A stretch of DNA of 64,000 nt from Owenia fusiformis (lineage: Eukaryota; Annelida; Polychaeta; Sabellida; Oweniidae), in assembly GCA_903813345.2 (NCBI GenBank), contig CAIIXF020000004.1:11680196-11744195 (forward strand), given 5' to 3'. Of the stretch, positions 12,201 to 21,323 are shown piece by piece; position 1 is the stretch's first letter, and each line of letters opens with the position of its first letter. A program made the position numbers and the translations under genes. Under the pieces are notes generated by a model. It did not search any database. It was given only the letters and a program-made list of their open reading frames with translations, and had not been told where the DNA came from.

Positions 12201-14043
12201 ATGTATTAAATTTGAAGCCATTTGTGACTGTCGTTTCATCCAGTCCACCAAACCAGGACTGGGCCCACAAAGAAGTATAAGGTAGAAAATTACTCATCGC
12301 TTCCAGACTATCGGCAAAAGTCTGGAACGCGACAATATTCTGGATTTTGAAGCCCTGTGATGGGAGGATGTAGAAGTCTAGTGAACTACATGTCTATACA
12401 TACGAGGGACAAATACTGTATATGAGATCAATCTAATATTATTGCACATCAACTTGGTGATATTGTTATCGATTCAGACTAAAGCTCAGAATTAATTAAT
12501 ATATGAAACATTCACTCTTTACATTTCATTTATGTGTTGATTGTAGTTATTTCTCTTACAGTGGTGGATATGTGAGGGACAGCCTCATAGGCGTAGCCAG
12601 GGGGGGGGGGTGCGATCGCTTGTTTATGCCACAATCACACCCCCCCAACTGAAAACCGAAATTTTTTGGCGATCACACCCCCCCTGACTGAAAGCTGGCT
12701 ACGCCCCTGAGCCTGGAGACCCCCATTTGGTGGGCCCCAAAGAAATTTCTGTGGTTGTGAAGAAAAAAAACATTGAAAGTTGCCATCCCTGAATTCTAAT
12801 AATTATGAACCTTTTTATCATTAAAGTTAAAGATGAGGATACAATGAAAACCTGGTAGTTACTAGGATCCAACAACAGGGTGGTAAAAACAGCAAACAAA
12901 TGACAATTTGAAAGATATGAGGGAAAACTAGGGTTTCCATTTGTTTACCACCCTATACCTCTTGATTGCCCTAAGCAATAACGCAGATGCGAGTAGGTAG
13001 TTACCAGTTTCGCCACCAGGTGGCTCGTTCGGGTCAGATAACATGGCGGGTATAGTAGAAAGTTCCCTTTAACTTAAATTACATCTGTTTTAGTGGTTCA
13101 ATTTTTGTATAACCCTTATGTATCTAATAGTTATGCAAATTAAAATATGTCCAGTAAAAGAAAATGTTATCTGTCCAATACAAGAAAAGATATTTCACTT
13201 TTTGTGATTTTGTAACATGGGGTCTATGAGGAATCAACCCGAGCTAGAAGTCACATTTTCAAAAAAAATTAGATTTTCAAAGTTGATAAACAATTTTCGA
13301 AACCATTTTTCTAGATGTACTTTTACATGTAGATTTCAAATATGACATCACTTTGGCTGAATTTTAAATATTTGATGACGTAAATCAAGATTATTTCTAT
13401 TCGCATCTAGTCTATTGAATCTATCCCATTGCTCTTGTGATTTAACAAGGTGATCAAGGTGATCACGATCATGCCCGTACTAGCCAGCTTTTGCCAAGGG
13501 GGGGGGCACTTTTGAAAAATTCAAGGGCGAGTTTACATTTGTCAACTTAAGGCAATTGTTCTTGTGATTCAACAAGGTGATCAAGGTGTTCAAAAAAAGG
13601 CCGGTAGCCAGCTTTTGCCAGGGGGGGGGGGTAACTTTTGAAAAAATTCCAGGGTGAGTTTACAGTTTTACTAGTTACAGTTTGCCCATAATCACTTAAA
13701 AAGTACTGCATGATTTTGAAAAAAATTTCATCCAAGGTGGGGGGGGGGTCCGGGGGGTTGGAATCCCCCTGGCTATGAGCCTGAGGATTTGACAAGATTC
13801 ATCATCATGCTCTATTCCAATTACCCCCCCCCCCTCAAATAGTAGATATGCAATTTCTGTTGATGTTCCTCCTTTAAGAGAGCTCACACTAGATCTATGC
13901 TTAAGCTGATGACTCGAAAAAAGCAGCTGAAGATATATAAATACTGTTGTTACCTGTCGTCTTTTAGCAGGAGTCCCGGAAGAAGTCCCCTCTTGTGCTC
14001 CGTCCTCATCACCGCTACTCCAACTCCTCTTTCTTGAAGACAT
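270..14043 (-). CDS. PCYT1: Choline-phosphate cytidylyltransferase, 5' half (four coding exons, gene runs off the left edge)
   Basis: This enzyme makes CDP-choline from CTP and phosphocholine, the rate-limiting step of the Kennedy pathway to phosphatidylcholine; it moves between nucleus or cytosol and membranes. Exons read on the minus strand: 13954-14043, 2913-3021, 1208-1324 and 270-421. Their phases join into 156 residues. Residues 1-30 are basic and Ser-rich, with RKR and KRR clusters like the nuclear signal of vertebrate CCT. The catalytic fold starts near residue 71 with [20 protein letters not shown], where HSGH (83-86) is the CTP-binding signature of cytidylyltransferases. Exon 4 continues through [16 protein letters not shown] and APWSLT. 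All introns are GT-AG. The rest of the catalytic domain, the amphipathic lipid-sensing helix and the Ser/Pro tail must lie left of base 1. A 12-codon N-terminal extension from an ATG at 14,079 is possible. Vertebrate-style A and B paralogues cannot be told apart here. Confidence 0.93.
580..788. mobile_element. Palindromic MITE, family D (CAGGCCCGTAGCC type)
   Basis: A 209-bp copy has a right end GGCTACGGGCCTG and a decayed left end TCCGTAGCCAGG. It is flanked by ACAAT on both sides (575-579 and 789-793), a 5-bp target duplication. The inside holds the family's GCAATCCCCCCTAGCCAAAAA and TCATGCAGTTTTT blocks. No protein is encoded. Confidence 0.8.
894..1109. mobile_element. 216-bp MITE with 19-bp terminal inverted repeats
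   Basis: Left end TTAACTCGTTGCTGACCAA and right end TTGGTCAGCAATGAGTTAA are inverted copies with one mismatch. Inside is a palindrome around CCCCGAGATATCTCGGGG (956-975). It sits in PCYT1 intron 3, about 100 bp downstream of the exon 3 donor. No coding potential. Confidence 0.8.
1208..1324 (-). CDS. PCYT1: PCYT1 exon 3, HSGH catalytic exon (authentic copy)
   Basis: This is the only copy of the exon with both splice sites: acceptor TTTCAG and donor GGAG|GTAAGT. It encodes the first strand-turn-helix of the nucleotidyltransferase fold and ends after YLIVG, the expected junction before the VC(N/S)DE segment of exon 4. It carries MQAKA, while the three tandem copies to its right carry MQSKA, so these copies are closer to each other than to this exon. 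Confidence 0.93.
1340..1713 (-). repeat. Three tandem partial copies of PCYT1 exon 3 (about 130-bp period)
   Basis: Reading on the minus strand, copies begin at 1713, 1584 and 1454, spaced 129 and 130 bp apart and 130 bp from the authentic exon start at 1324. Each keeps the acceptor (TTTCAG or close) and about 100 exon bases through FPNVY, then passes straight into the next intron tail; the exon's last bases and its donor are missing. The first two copies stay in frame with each other, but the 130-bp step then shifts the frame to a stop. They are therefore decoy acceptor units and not usable alternative exons. Confidence 0.9.
1735..2560 (-). repeat. Degraded satellite made of PCYT1 exon 3 acceptor sequence
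   Basis: At least eight further units repeat the first 15-20 exon bases plus the acceptor, seen on the plus strand as variants of CTCACCGAGCGACCCACTG followed by AAAGTGAACATATAT. They occur near 1830, 1909, 2157, 2346, 2468 and 2530, with more decayed ones between, and one reversed unit near 1939-1965. Spacer blocks with TATTTATTCTTAC and ATAAACATATCATAGTCTAG repeat with them. This is a continuation, older and more decayed, of the 130-bp exon array beside it. Confidence 0.75.
2752..2875 (-). mobile_element. Short family B element (TGTCACCACC type)
   Basis: On the minus strand it starts ATGTCACCACCAC and ends near TGTAACAAATGGCAGGTG then TTGACATTTT. The body has the GTTTGGTGTTTGG microsatellite-like stretch. 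It lacks the tandem units seen in the long copy at 32283-33812. It lies about 40 bp downstream of the PCYT1 exon 2 donor. Confidence 0.65.
2913..3021 (-). CDS. PCYT1: PCYT1 exon 2
   Basis: It codes for residues 31-66, ending in [10 protein letters not shown], between an acceptor GTTTCAG and a donor AAAG|GTAAAT. In the family this is the variable linker before the catalytic fold. The phases match exon 1 (0) and exon 3 (1). The reading [20 protein letters not shown] has no strong motif of its own; its position and phase are the main evidence. Confidence 0.85.
3022..4763. other. PCYT1 intron 1, proximal part: nothing recognised
   Basis: AT-rich intron sequence without exon, RNA or clear transposon ends. 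It has a run of about 19 G at 4048-4066 and a C-rich tract near 4261-4280. Confidence 0.5.
4764..6692. mobile_element. 1.9-kb foldback-type DNA element with about 40-bp terminal inverted repeats and G-rich tandem units
   Basis: The ends match as inverted repeats: AGAGCAGGGCTACTAGTTTC on the left (from 4776) and its complement on the right (about 6653-6673), extending out to ATATAGACC on both sides. Between them, a unit of a few hundred bases recurs about five times: a GAAAATTTTACAATTT block, then GGTGCTTTCTGGGCACTTTC, a G run of 8-20, CCAGAGGGGGAG, and GATGTCTGGGCACTTTAAAAG. There is no transposase, so it is non-autonomous. Confidence 0.75.
6795..7787 (-). mobile_element. Family A element, full length, minus orientation
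   Basis: On the minus strand it begins TTATTATCCCATCGAACGAAG, passes through an ACGG/ACGT microsatellite (7678-7742), then about four 120-150-bp units with GAGCGATTTTGTTCATATTT and GTCTAATGACA, and ends GTTCGATGGGATTCGCTACG then GCCGTTGTTCTGGTTT. CCCATCGAAC and GTTCGATGGG form subterminal inverted repeats. No coding potential. The plan fits HINE or pearl-like non-autonomous Helentron relatives of marine invertebrates; that link is an inference. Confidence 0.75.
7788..9360. other. PCYT1 intron 1: AT-rich with a short ATGCCAATGTTA minisatellite
   Basis: Between about 8230 and 8480 the words ATGCCAATGTTA and GTAAGTAAGC repeat irregularly. The rest shows no exon, RNA or transposon end that I can support. 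Confidence 0.5.
9410..9680 (+). mobile_element. Family F repeat, copy 1
   Basis: About 260 bp are shared with the interrupted copy at 10275-12372 and, inverted, with 39019-39272. Shared words are CTAAGCAGGTGTACAGAATC, ATGCGCCGATGACGTATACA, AAATGCTAACTGCTTATAGC and CCTGTGATCGGAGGATG. It has no ORF. The outer words TACAGAGTGACA (9373) and TGTCACCCTGTA (9826) are inverted and may mark a larger 470-bp element. Confidence 0.65.
10055..10262. mobile_element. Family D palindromic MITE, right end lost
   Basis: It starts CAGGCCCGTAGCCAGG and has the GCTAAAATCACTTGAGAAGT and TTGGCCAGGGGGGGG blocks, then ends in a C-rich tract where the matching right terminus should be. It abuts the family F copy. Confidence 0.65.
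10380..12334 (+). mobile_element. LTR-like insert (probable solo LTR, 1,955 bp) inside a family F repeat
   Basis: It begins TGTGGGAAAAT and ends CGCGACA, the TG...CA ends of long terminal repeats. ATAT flanks it on both sides (10376-10379 and 12335-12338). The uninterrupted family F copy at 9410 reads GAATATATTCTGG across the site, which confirms the insertion point and a 4-bp target duplication, as made by many Ty3/Gypsy integrases. Inside are a start-proximal hairpin, a 77-bp and a 122-bp tandem duplication, and a long purine-rich minisatellite. No gag or pol and no second LTR is present. Plus orientation is guessed from the AT-rich ATGTATTAAATTTG segment near the end. Confidence 0.65.
11455..12085. 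repeat. GAGCCAGAGGAGCC minisatellite
   Basis: About 630 bp are built from GAGCCAGAGGAGCC, GAGCCAGGCTAAAGAGCC and GAGCTGAACGAAGAGCC units, strongly purine-biased on the plus strand. It lies within the LTR-like insert. No frame is a plausible gene. Confidence 0.85.
12585..12710. mobile_element. Short palindromic G/C-tract MITE related to family D
   Basis: Left GGCGTAGCCAGGGGGG and right AAGCTGGCTACGCCCCTG are inverted. C and G homopolymers and a GCGATCGC-type centre lie between. Confidence 0.6.
13470..13788. mobile_element. Family D-related repeat, compound
   Basis: Two left-type ends (GTACTAGCCAGCTTTTGCCA near 13476 and GGTAGCCAGCTTTTGCCAGG near 13602) precede one right end CTGGCTATGAGCCTG (about 13770-13785). 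The nearby AAGGTGATCAAGGTG words repeat at 13446 and 13574, so this looks like a partial tandem duplication of one insertion. Confidence 0.55.
13954..14043 (-). CDS. PCYT1: PCYT1 first coding exon
   Basis: From ATG at 14043 it reads 30 residues, [15 protein letters not shown] to PAKRRQ, and stops at donor CAG|GTAACA. Basic clusters near both ends of the peptide match the nuclear-localisation role of the CCT N-terminus. A further in-frame ATG lies 12 codons upstream; I chose the inner one because the extension has no family resemblance, but this is not settled. Confidence 0.75.
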
Positions 14044-14099
14044 TTCTGTTTGGCTAATTTTTCTCCGTGGTTGTTTCAAGTGTGTCTTGTCTAAGTCTG

Positions 14100-15290
14100 G
14101 CCACTTTCAGTTCCTTTTTCAAAAATTTCAGTTAAAGTTCTTATGTTTTCATCGTTTGGCCTGTATCTTTATGGGCAATTATCTGAAACAACAATTAAGA
14201 CAGTTCCATCATTACTTGATGTAAAGAATTGAAGAGATGAAGAACAAGCCTATCAGACACAAAGAAGTATAGTCGTATGATGTCATAGTTACTATGATTT
14301 CAGTGTGATCAAGCCCAACAACCCCCCCCCCCTCCCCGCTAATCCCCCTGCCCTGTCAACCCTCACGCATTAAGCGTGATCGACACTCATTTGCTGGAAA
14401 AATTGAAATAACGCATCAATTTTGCGTGTACGATGAAATGTCACCCAAATCACGCATTATGTTGAAGTTCACTTTTGAACCAAGGTGTCCACAAATTGAA
14501 GGAAGGTGATCAACATTTGTAAGTCACGCATGTTAAATGTTCCCAAGTTGATAGGCCTGCTCCCCACATCCGAAGGGCCTGGATAGTGTAACTGTTGGAA
14601 ATTACATTTTCCAAAATCATGTCATATGCTTTCTTGCTGACAATACTAATTTCATTTTCTGGAAAAAAGAGTTGAGATATCAGATCAAATAAAGATGCTG
14701 TTGAAGATTTAAGATGTTGAAATCTATATTTTCATTAAACAAATTAGATGTCCCCTTTCAAAAATATTGCAAAATAAACTTACACATATAATCATTACAT
14801 AACATTAAATAATCCTGAAAAAAAGTCAGAACTGTAAATGACTTGACTTTAAAGGGACTAGACATGACATGGAAAGAGAGCCAAAAATATAAGAACACTG
14901 AGTATATTCAATTATCGTGTGATCTGTAAAATGAAGCCTTCTGATTGGTCAGTTCTTGTGCTGTACCAATCTGTACGGAATTTCTCGAGCAGAATATATC
15001 CTGTATTGCACTTCAAATCATTCAATAACTTTATTATTTCAATTTCTTGCTCTCTTTTTTACTTCCTTTTACGATGCATCAAAAATTATCCTTGCTAATA
15101 AGTCAATCAATGCATACAAGGAAACCTGCATATGTGAACACCTCGCAAATTGGAACACCTCTCAATCTGAACATATTTAATTAGTCCCAAATTTGTTTTC
15201 TTCCATTGACTTATTTATACCTTTGAAATGAACATCTGCTAATCTGGACACTTTGGATTGGATTTGAAAAAGGATAACCTAGTATATATA
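14100..15290. other. Intergenic, 5' of PCYT1: no gene recognised
   Basis: It may hold the PCYT1 5' UTR and promoter. There is a C-rich tract at 14322-14335, followed by a region with repeated CACGCAT words (14364-14530) bordered by GCCCTGTCAAC and GTTGATAGGCC, perhaps a small decayed MITE. Confidence 0.4.
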
Positions 15291-15296
15291 ATCATA

Positions 15297-15507
15297 CAGG
15301 CCCGTAGCCAGGGGGGGGTTCGCAGGGTTCGGGCGAACCCCCCCCCCCCTGGCCAAAAATTCTTTCAAAATCATGCAGTTTTTGACCATTTTGAGCACTT
15401 CTCAAGTGATTTTAGCCTAATTTGGGCCAAAAATTGTCAAATGTGAACCCCCCCTGGAAATTTTTGAAAGTTGAACCCCCCCTTGGCAAATCCTGGCTAC
15501 GGGCCTG
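15297..15507. mobile_element. Family D palindromic MITE, intact copy
   Basis: It starts CAGGCCCGTAGCCAGG and ends CCTGGCTACGGGCCTG, perfect 16-bp inverted ends. TCATA is duplicated on both sides (15292-15296 and 15508-15512). This is the reference copy for the family in the window. Confidence 0.9.
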
Positions 15508-15512
15508 TCATA

Positions 15513-16539
15513 TCTTAATCATATTTAAATATATGTTCAACAATGCATTCTACTATGTATAAATATAATTCTGTCTTCTAATTGATTTTGTGAGGAAGTC
15601 AATTGTTTGGCTTGAAACACATTGAAATCTTGAATCTTGGTCCCAGTCGTGTTCAGATTAGACAGGTTTTATTGTACTATAGTACTGTGCCTTGTAGCAT
15701 TTCCTTGTTATTCTATAGAACTTGAATTAATAGGGATAGATGCGAAGTACATGCAATCAGTTATATATTGTACCCCCCTTCTTCAGCTGAAACCTATGAA
15801 TATCACAATATACTAAGGAGGTTGTATCAAAGGTCCATGTGTAATAATTGTACCTGGGCTCTCCTAAAGAGTTTCCATCACATAGAATTTTTTTTACATT
15901 TTCTAGTTAGGAAATGTTCAAAACATTCCAATTTTGATGATTATTTATTTGATGATTATTCAGATTCTCAACTGGAGTACCTGGAGGCAGTTTCTATGTA
16001 AGAGTGATTACATGGTACGCTTAGTAAAATATATGTAGAGGAACAAAGATGGAGAGGGAGCTAGTTTTGTAGCTCCTTCTTCAAGAGACAATGGGAAGAC
16101 ATACTTCATTTTCTTCCAGATTACAGCCTTTATCAAACAAACAAACAAACAAACAAGCAAGCAAGCAAACAAACAAACAAACAAACAAACAATCATCAAT
16201 ATTTCAATATGAAATCAAACAAACAGACTGATAATATATCAACCATGTTTTCTTTAGATGTTTATAGACATTAAGCCAAGCATCCTTGAGATGATCCCTC
16301 AATATGAGATCAGAATTACAGAGGGCTAAAGTCTAATCCAGAATGTACCATGGCCTGATTAGCTATGTCATATGTTAACACATCCCTTACAAAATGCTAT
16401 TTCAGCCAAATATTCTGTTCTCTATGATTATATTGATTACCGGATTAGTAAGATTCTTCAGTACTTGAATATGGTTCTGTTTAACTAAGAATTTCCCCAG
16501 AGTTTGATCAAATGGTTGCAGTTTTATCAAATGGGTGCT
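15513..16539. other. Intergenic: AT-rich, with a CAAA/CAAG microsatellite
   Basis: A (CAAA)n/(CAAG)n tract spans about 16137-16191. Short open frames such as 15768-16001 have no recognisable motif or splice context. Confidence 0.5.
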
Positions 16540-16554
16540 GCACCCTACTGAGCA

Positions 16555-17020
16555 TTAGAAAATTACATGGCACCCTGTTGAAAATCTGTTTGCGCCCTGC
16601 CTCAATGATAAAATATTAAGATATTGACAAAAGCAATAACTTTTAGAAACAATCTGGAAAAGTCAATGAAGGTTCATATAAACTCCCAATGCTGTTGCAT
16701 ACATTTTGAGATGAGTAATATAGTTGAGATTGTGAGCTCAAAGGGGCCAAGGGGGGGGGGGCGTTAATAAATATCTAGGCAGCTATAATAAGATTATGTG
16801 ATTAACATGTACACATGTTATTATTATCATAAGAGCATACTGTAAACCACTTCAATTATGCAATGTTTTCATTTTATGTTTAACTTGCATTGACCAAATA
16901 ATTAAAGTTGCTCAAAAGCATATATCTTCGCCTATCTATGTGAATCTTCATGACTTTTTCAGATTGTTTCTGAGGCAGGGTACAAACAGATTTTCAATGA
17001 GGTGGCATGTATCAGGTAAA
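16555..17020. mobile_element. Imperfect foldback element
   Basis: ATGGCACCCTGTTGAAAATC plus TGTTTGCGCCCTGCCTCA on the left (16573-16611) is inverted on the right as TGAGGCAGGGTACAAACAG then ATTTTCAATGAGGTGGCAT (16971-17009). A second inner inverted pair, AGAAACAATCTGGAAAAGTC, lies at 16645 and about 16970. No protein. A related GGTGCAGATGGATTTTCAGG piece is at 22660-22735 in POLA1 intron 3. Confidence 0.6.
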
Positions 17021-17025
17021 ATTCG

Positions 17026-19403
17026 TATTTGCGTGACATATTCTGTCACACAAAAAAACCTGGGGTGATTGCAATTTCTTCAGCAACTGCGTGACAAATA
17101 CGCAAATTGCGGGACAGTTGGACAGCCTGCTCACATGGTGAAAATGACTAAAAAAACAACAGTAAGGAGCTAACGGGCCAATTGTTTTTTCCAGTATGGA
17201 CCCCTAGCTGTAAAAAAGATATCAACATAATTGCAGACAAATGGTAGTTTTCGTTTGATCAAAATCTGTTGACGGACAAGCAAATAGGACTAATGGGTGA
17301 TAGGCTCACCATGTGTGCCACATAATAGCCAAAATTTGATTGACTGAATTCTCAAACATGATAACAGTGGAGTTGATTAGGTTTACATGATGTAATTGGT
17401 TTGGTTTTACCAAGCAAGATGATGATAAAGAATAATCAATTTCCCTGGGAGATAATTAATTGAACAAGAGTTCAAGTTACACCTACTTTCAAACTGTTCA
17501 GAAAACAATTTACTGATTTTTTTTGTCAAGCCAATCTGCATCTCCCATCTATCAGCCCCCCCCCCTCCCTTCCACTTTCCTTTCACATCTCTTCCTCTGA
17601 AATTAAATTGCCTAAATGTATTTTAACCTTCACTCGCTATTCACTGCTATGGTTTTTCCAAAATGAAAGAAATTGTGAAATTAAACTAAAAAAAATAAAA
17701 ATTTCAGGAGCTGGGCTATTTTCATTTAGAATGGTGTCCATTTAACCTGACTGTCAAATTGACGATAATAACTACCACTTTTGAAAATCACAAAATTTTT
17801 GTCTTGGTTGATCAAGCATATTGATACCTCATACCACACTGATGAATAAGTACTGTACTGCCGATAATTTTCGCGTATTATTAAATTTCATGCTTTTCGG
17901 GAGGTTTAATCTGAAGTATTATGATAAAATGTTTATAATTCATGAAAATTAATAGCATATAGAATACCAGGCTTACAGTACACAATATAGATCATTGTAC
18001 CACTGTACCAGCATTGTGTTCTCATAAATAGTTCATGATAATGAAAAACAAAGTTCAGGTACAAAAGCCATTTAAAGTTCAAGTCCAAAATACAAGTACA
18101 AAAAGTTCAGATTTTAATGTGACCAAATCATTACATTTAAAAAGCACTTGACTGTGATGAGGAATCTCTTCACACATTTATTTTTAACTTTCATATAAAG
18201 AAAAAACATCTTGTTATGATCCTGGAATATGCGTCAGATATTCAACAAAAAAAAACAATTAAATACAATTTTCCCAACCAGGTATCAATTCTACTATTTC
18301 GGAGAAAGAACAAGTGTTTTGTTAGAATTTCTGGTTTGAAAAAGCAAAAATGATTTTCCTAATTGAGATAGTTCACCACGTAGGACATTTCTAGTGCCAA
18401 GGTTTTAAATTTGAAAACCATACAAAATAGATGTCTTCACATCACACAACATGGAGACATTTCCAATATGTAGTTTAATATTTAGGTGAATTGCAAATTT
18501 TGTGCACAGCTTATAATATTTTTCTATTCATATCTCTGTAGTTGAACTTGACACTCATGAATGTAAACACTATTGATTAAATCAGACAATGCAATACAGT
18601 ATACTCATACAGTAAAACCACAGTGGAACAGCTGTAAAAGCTCAGAATTATGTTTTATTTACAGGGGCTCATTTTAATTTAAGTAATAACATGGGCTCTA
18701 TCAGATGGTAATAAGTAACATAATTTTGAAGTATTTCCCATACGAGGAGGTGATTCATTTTACAGGTTTTACTGTATACAGGGTGGTCCAAAAAAGTGAA
18801 ACCTTGCATCAAGCTACACGATTAGTTATTAATTGCATTAATGGACTAATATTTTCACATCTTTTAGAAGAAGGTCTAAAATTTCTGTAGGTATCATAAA
18901 GGTCACTCAATCTGAAATCTTGCAGAAGTTACATGGCATCAACAGACATGCCTGATTAATAGATGATATGCTCAATCCATGCTCCAAAGTTCTGGAAAAC
19001 TGCTGCAACGCAAATGATGAAGTTGTCTATCCAGGGGTATTTTTTAGTATCTCTAATGCATTTTTCAAGAAAAATGGCATTAATCGAAAAACTGGACGAA
19101 ATGTAGTTGACATCTGACATTAGTAACTGGCTGTAAATTCTAAGTTAGCAATCCAGAAGATGTGAACTAATAGTGAACTAATACATTGATCACTTCATGT
19201 GTGTTTTGGAATTTTTGGTGAGGTAATAAGACCAAAACTCGCAATTCAAATTGTGATGTGGAAAAATGGCGGACACTTGATTTCAAATTTTATGATTATG
19301 ACACGACCCGTATACAGCAGTAAAAAACATGCAGGGATTTATCTTTGAACAAAGGCCACGATATAGTGGCCTTAGAAGAAGGTATGTGTAAGCTATTTCA
19401 TTC
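17026..19403. other. Intergenic: no gene recognised
   Basis: AT-rich, with a C run near 17556. A mariner-type end (TACAGGGTGGTCCAAAA) occurs at 18777-18793 without a matching right end that I could find. Confidence 0.45.
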
Positions 19404-19434
19404 ATAAACAGGCCCATAGCCAGGGGGGTTCGGG

Positions 19435-19782
19435 TAGTATGTATCCAACAGACTGACTAGAAGTCAGTTTGTTATGATGTACTATTTTCCTTCGGAAATT
19501 GCAGTGAAATTTTTTCAATCAGAGGAACCATTTCTTCAATAAAATAAACATTACAAAATTTCAATTAAATAGTAAGGTACAATTAAATGCAATAAAAAGT
19601 AACACAGCAAATTGTCAAGTGGAAATAAAGCTAGTTGAAATAACAAATGTGCAAATTGATTTTAGCCAATCGGCCATTTTGAATAGCACTTCCTATATGT
19701 AAACAAATATTTAGAATTACCAAACTTTAACATAGGTGCCTTATAGTCTGAATATAATTCAGACTAAATAGGATATAGTCTA
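19435..19782 (+). mobile_element. Family E hairpin-ended element, copy 1
   Basis: It starts TAGTATGTATCCAACAGAC, followed by a hairpin (GACTGACTAGAAGTCAGTTT), and ends with a second hairpin AGTCTGAATATAATTCAGACT then GGATATAGTCT. TGTATCC and GGATAYA are short inverted words near the ends. GGGGTTCGGG borders both sides (19425-19434, 19783-19792). No ORF. Confidence 0.7.
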
Positions 19783-19792
19783 GGGGTTCGGG

Positions 19793-20584
19793 TAGTATGT
19801 ATCCAACAGACCGAATATAATATTCGGTCTGTTATGATTGATATATTTCCTGTGGAAATCGCGGTGATATTTTTTGCACACAAATTTCCCGTTTATTACA
19901 AGAATGTTCACCTTGAAAATTGGTGAATATGTTGAAGAGATGTTCATCTTAAACTAGAAGCAAAAATATTTGTATAAGGCGGGTACAAGTTGATATAAAA
20001 TAATGAAATGTTCAGACTCACCAAAACTTCAGGATGTGTTCATAAGTAGATCGCGAAATCAATGTCAAGGACGTTTGAGTTCACGAGATCCAAACGAGAT
20101 ATGCAAATTTTTGAACTTTGACAACACATGACCACTTGATTACCTCGGCCTTCTTCATGAATATTTCCGCTCTATTTACTATAAATGAAGAAAATTAATC
20201 GGGATAATGATAATAAATGACTAGATCTAATAAATTCCCGCACAAATGGAATTTATCAATACGCTTCCGTAATGTTGCTCCGTCCGCTCCACGTGTTATT
20301 TGTTTACAAATAGACTGACGTCACTGGCTAAATCTCGTTTATCGTGAGAATTGGCATTGCCAAAATGGCTTGACCTAATCAATGGCTTCGCTACAAGAAG
20401 CGTCTGTACATTTTATGAATATCTTCAGTAAGAGGACAATATACGAAAAAATAATATTGTAAGTTCTTTATAAGGTAATCATTTTATCATTAAACAAACT
20501 TATTTGTAACATTTATACAACACCACATTTTACAATAGGTGACTTACAGTCTGAATATTTATTCAGACGAAGGATACAGTCTTT
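19793..20584 (+). mobile_element. Family E hairpin-ended element, copy 2
   Basis: It has the same start TAGTATGTATCCAACAGAC, here with a stronger hairpin (AACAGACCGAAT then ATTCGGTCTGTT), and the same end, AGTCTGAATATTTATTCAGAC then GGATACAGTCT. It is about 450 bp longer inside than copy 1. A third GGGGTTCGGG follows at 20585-20594. It contains a CRE-like TGACGTCA at 20316-20323. No ORF. Confidence 0.7.
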
Positions 20585-20927
20585 GGGGTTCGGGGGGCTC
20601 GGTTTTCACCATTCTGGTCATTTTTAGTGTGATTTTTGGCTAAATATGCCAAAGTGAACCCCCCTAGAATTTTTGGGAAAAGTGAAAAAGGGGCCCCCTT
20701 GAAAAATTCTGGCTACGGGCCTGATAAATGTGTAGAAATTATGTTGGAACCCAGTTCTGATCAAATACGAATATATCGATAATGACAACGCAGACATACT
20801 GTACTCCGAAAGATGTTTTTTCTATTATGGGACAAGCAAGCCAGTTGGCAGAATCACAATCAGAATTATTCAATTGAATCAGATTGGTTTTCCTGGTAAA
20901 AAATTTGATCAATTTTTAAACATCCAA

Positions 20928-20987
20928 ATTATACAACAGACGGCACGAAACCGAATGATATCGGTTTCGTGCCGTCTGTTGTATAAT
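20928..20987. repeat. Perfect 27-bp inverted repeat with a 6-base loop
   Basis: The arms (20928-20954 and 20961-20987) are exact complements; the core is CGGCACGAAACCGA and its inverse. The words ACAGACGG and CCGTCTGT resemble the family E hairpin. It lies about 370 bp upstream of the POLA1 ATG. Confidence 0.9.
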
Positions 20988-21323
20988 CATTGATATACCA
21001 GATCATAGTACACTATATATTCATGTTTAATAAAACTGCGCGTACATGACTCAACCATTACATACCTGGCAGTAATCAGCGAACACGTATCACAAATATT
21101 CAATATTGTTTTCAGAAAATTTGTTTCCGGAAGTTATAGCAAAATTGTCAACTCCTTTCTGAAACGGAAATCAAATATATTAGAAATTTTAAACATTTAA
21201 GTGCATTTTTCTATTCGTTTTTTCTGATTTATTACTATAGAGTCTAAACGAATATATTAATAAAATTATTGTTTTGTAAGACGAATTTCAAAAAATGTTG
21301 TTTCGTATGAAATTCCCATCATA

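Larger units (their letters stand above)
10275..12372 (+). mobile_element. Family F repeat, copy 2, split by the LTR-like insert
   Basis: Left part 10275-10379 (GATTTCTGTCGCAGTGTTGC ... GTAAAAAGAAAGAATATAT) and right part 12335-12372 (ATATTCTGGATTTTGAAGCC then GGAGGATGTAG) join into the same sequence as copy 1. Its first 120 bp or so are missing, where the family D MITE abuts. Confidence 0.75.
19409..20723. mobile_element. Family D palindromic MITE split by nested insertions
   Basis: The left end CAGGCCCATAGCCAGG (19409) and right end CTGGCTACGGGCCTG (ends 20723) belong to one element: ATAAA is duplicated outside both (19404-19408 and 20724-20728). Everything from 19435 to 20584 is foreign to the MITE and consists of two family E elements. 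Confidence 0.8.

Noticed and set aside
13696-14079. 127-codon frame at the PCYT1 start taken as one exon
   Set aside because: Only the first part fits; a donor (CAG|GTAACA) ends the exon at 13954 and the rest is intron with a family D repeat.
15768-16001. 77-codon frame as an intergenic gene
   Set aside because: No motif, no splice partners and composition like the surrounding non-coding DNA.
18777-18800. Mariner element
   Set aside because: Only one end-like sequence is seen; no second end and no transposase.
20316-20323. CRE site TGACGTCA as a POLA1 enhancer
   Set aside because: It lies within a transposon copy 1 kb upstream; one 8-base match is weak evidence.
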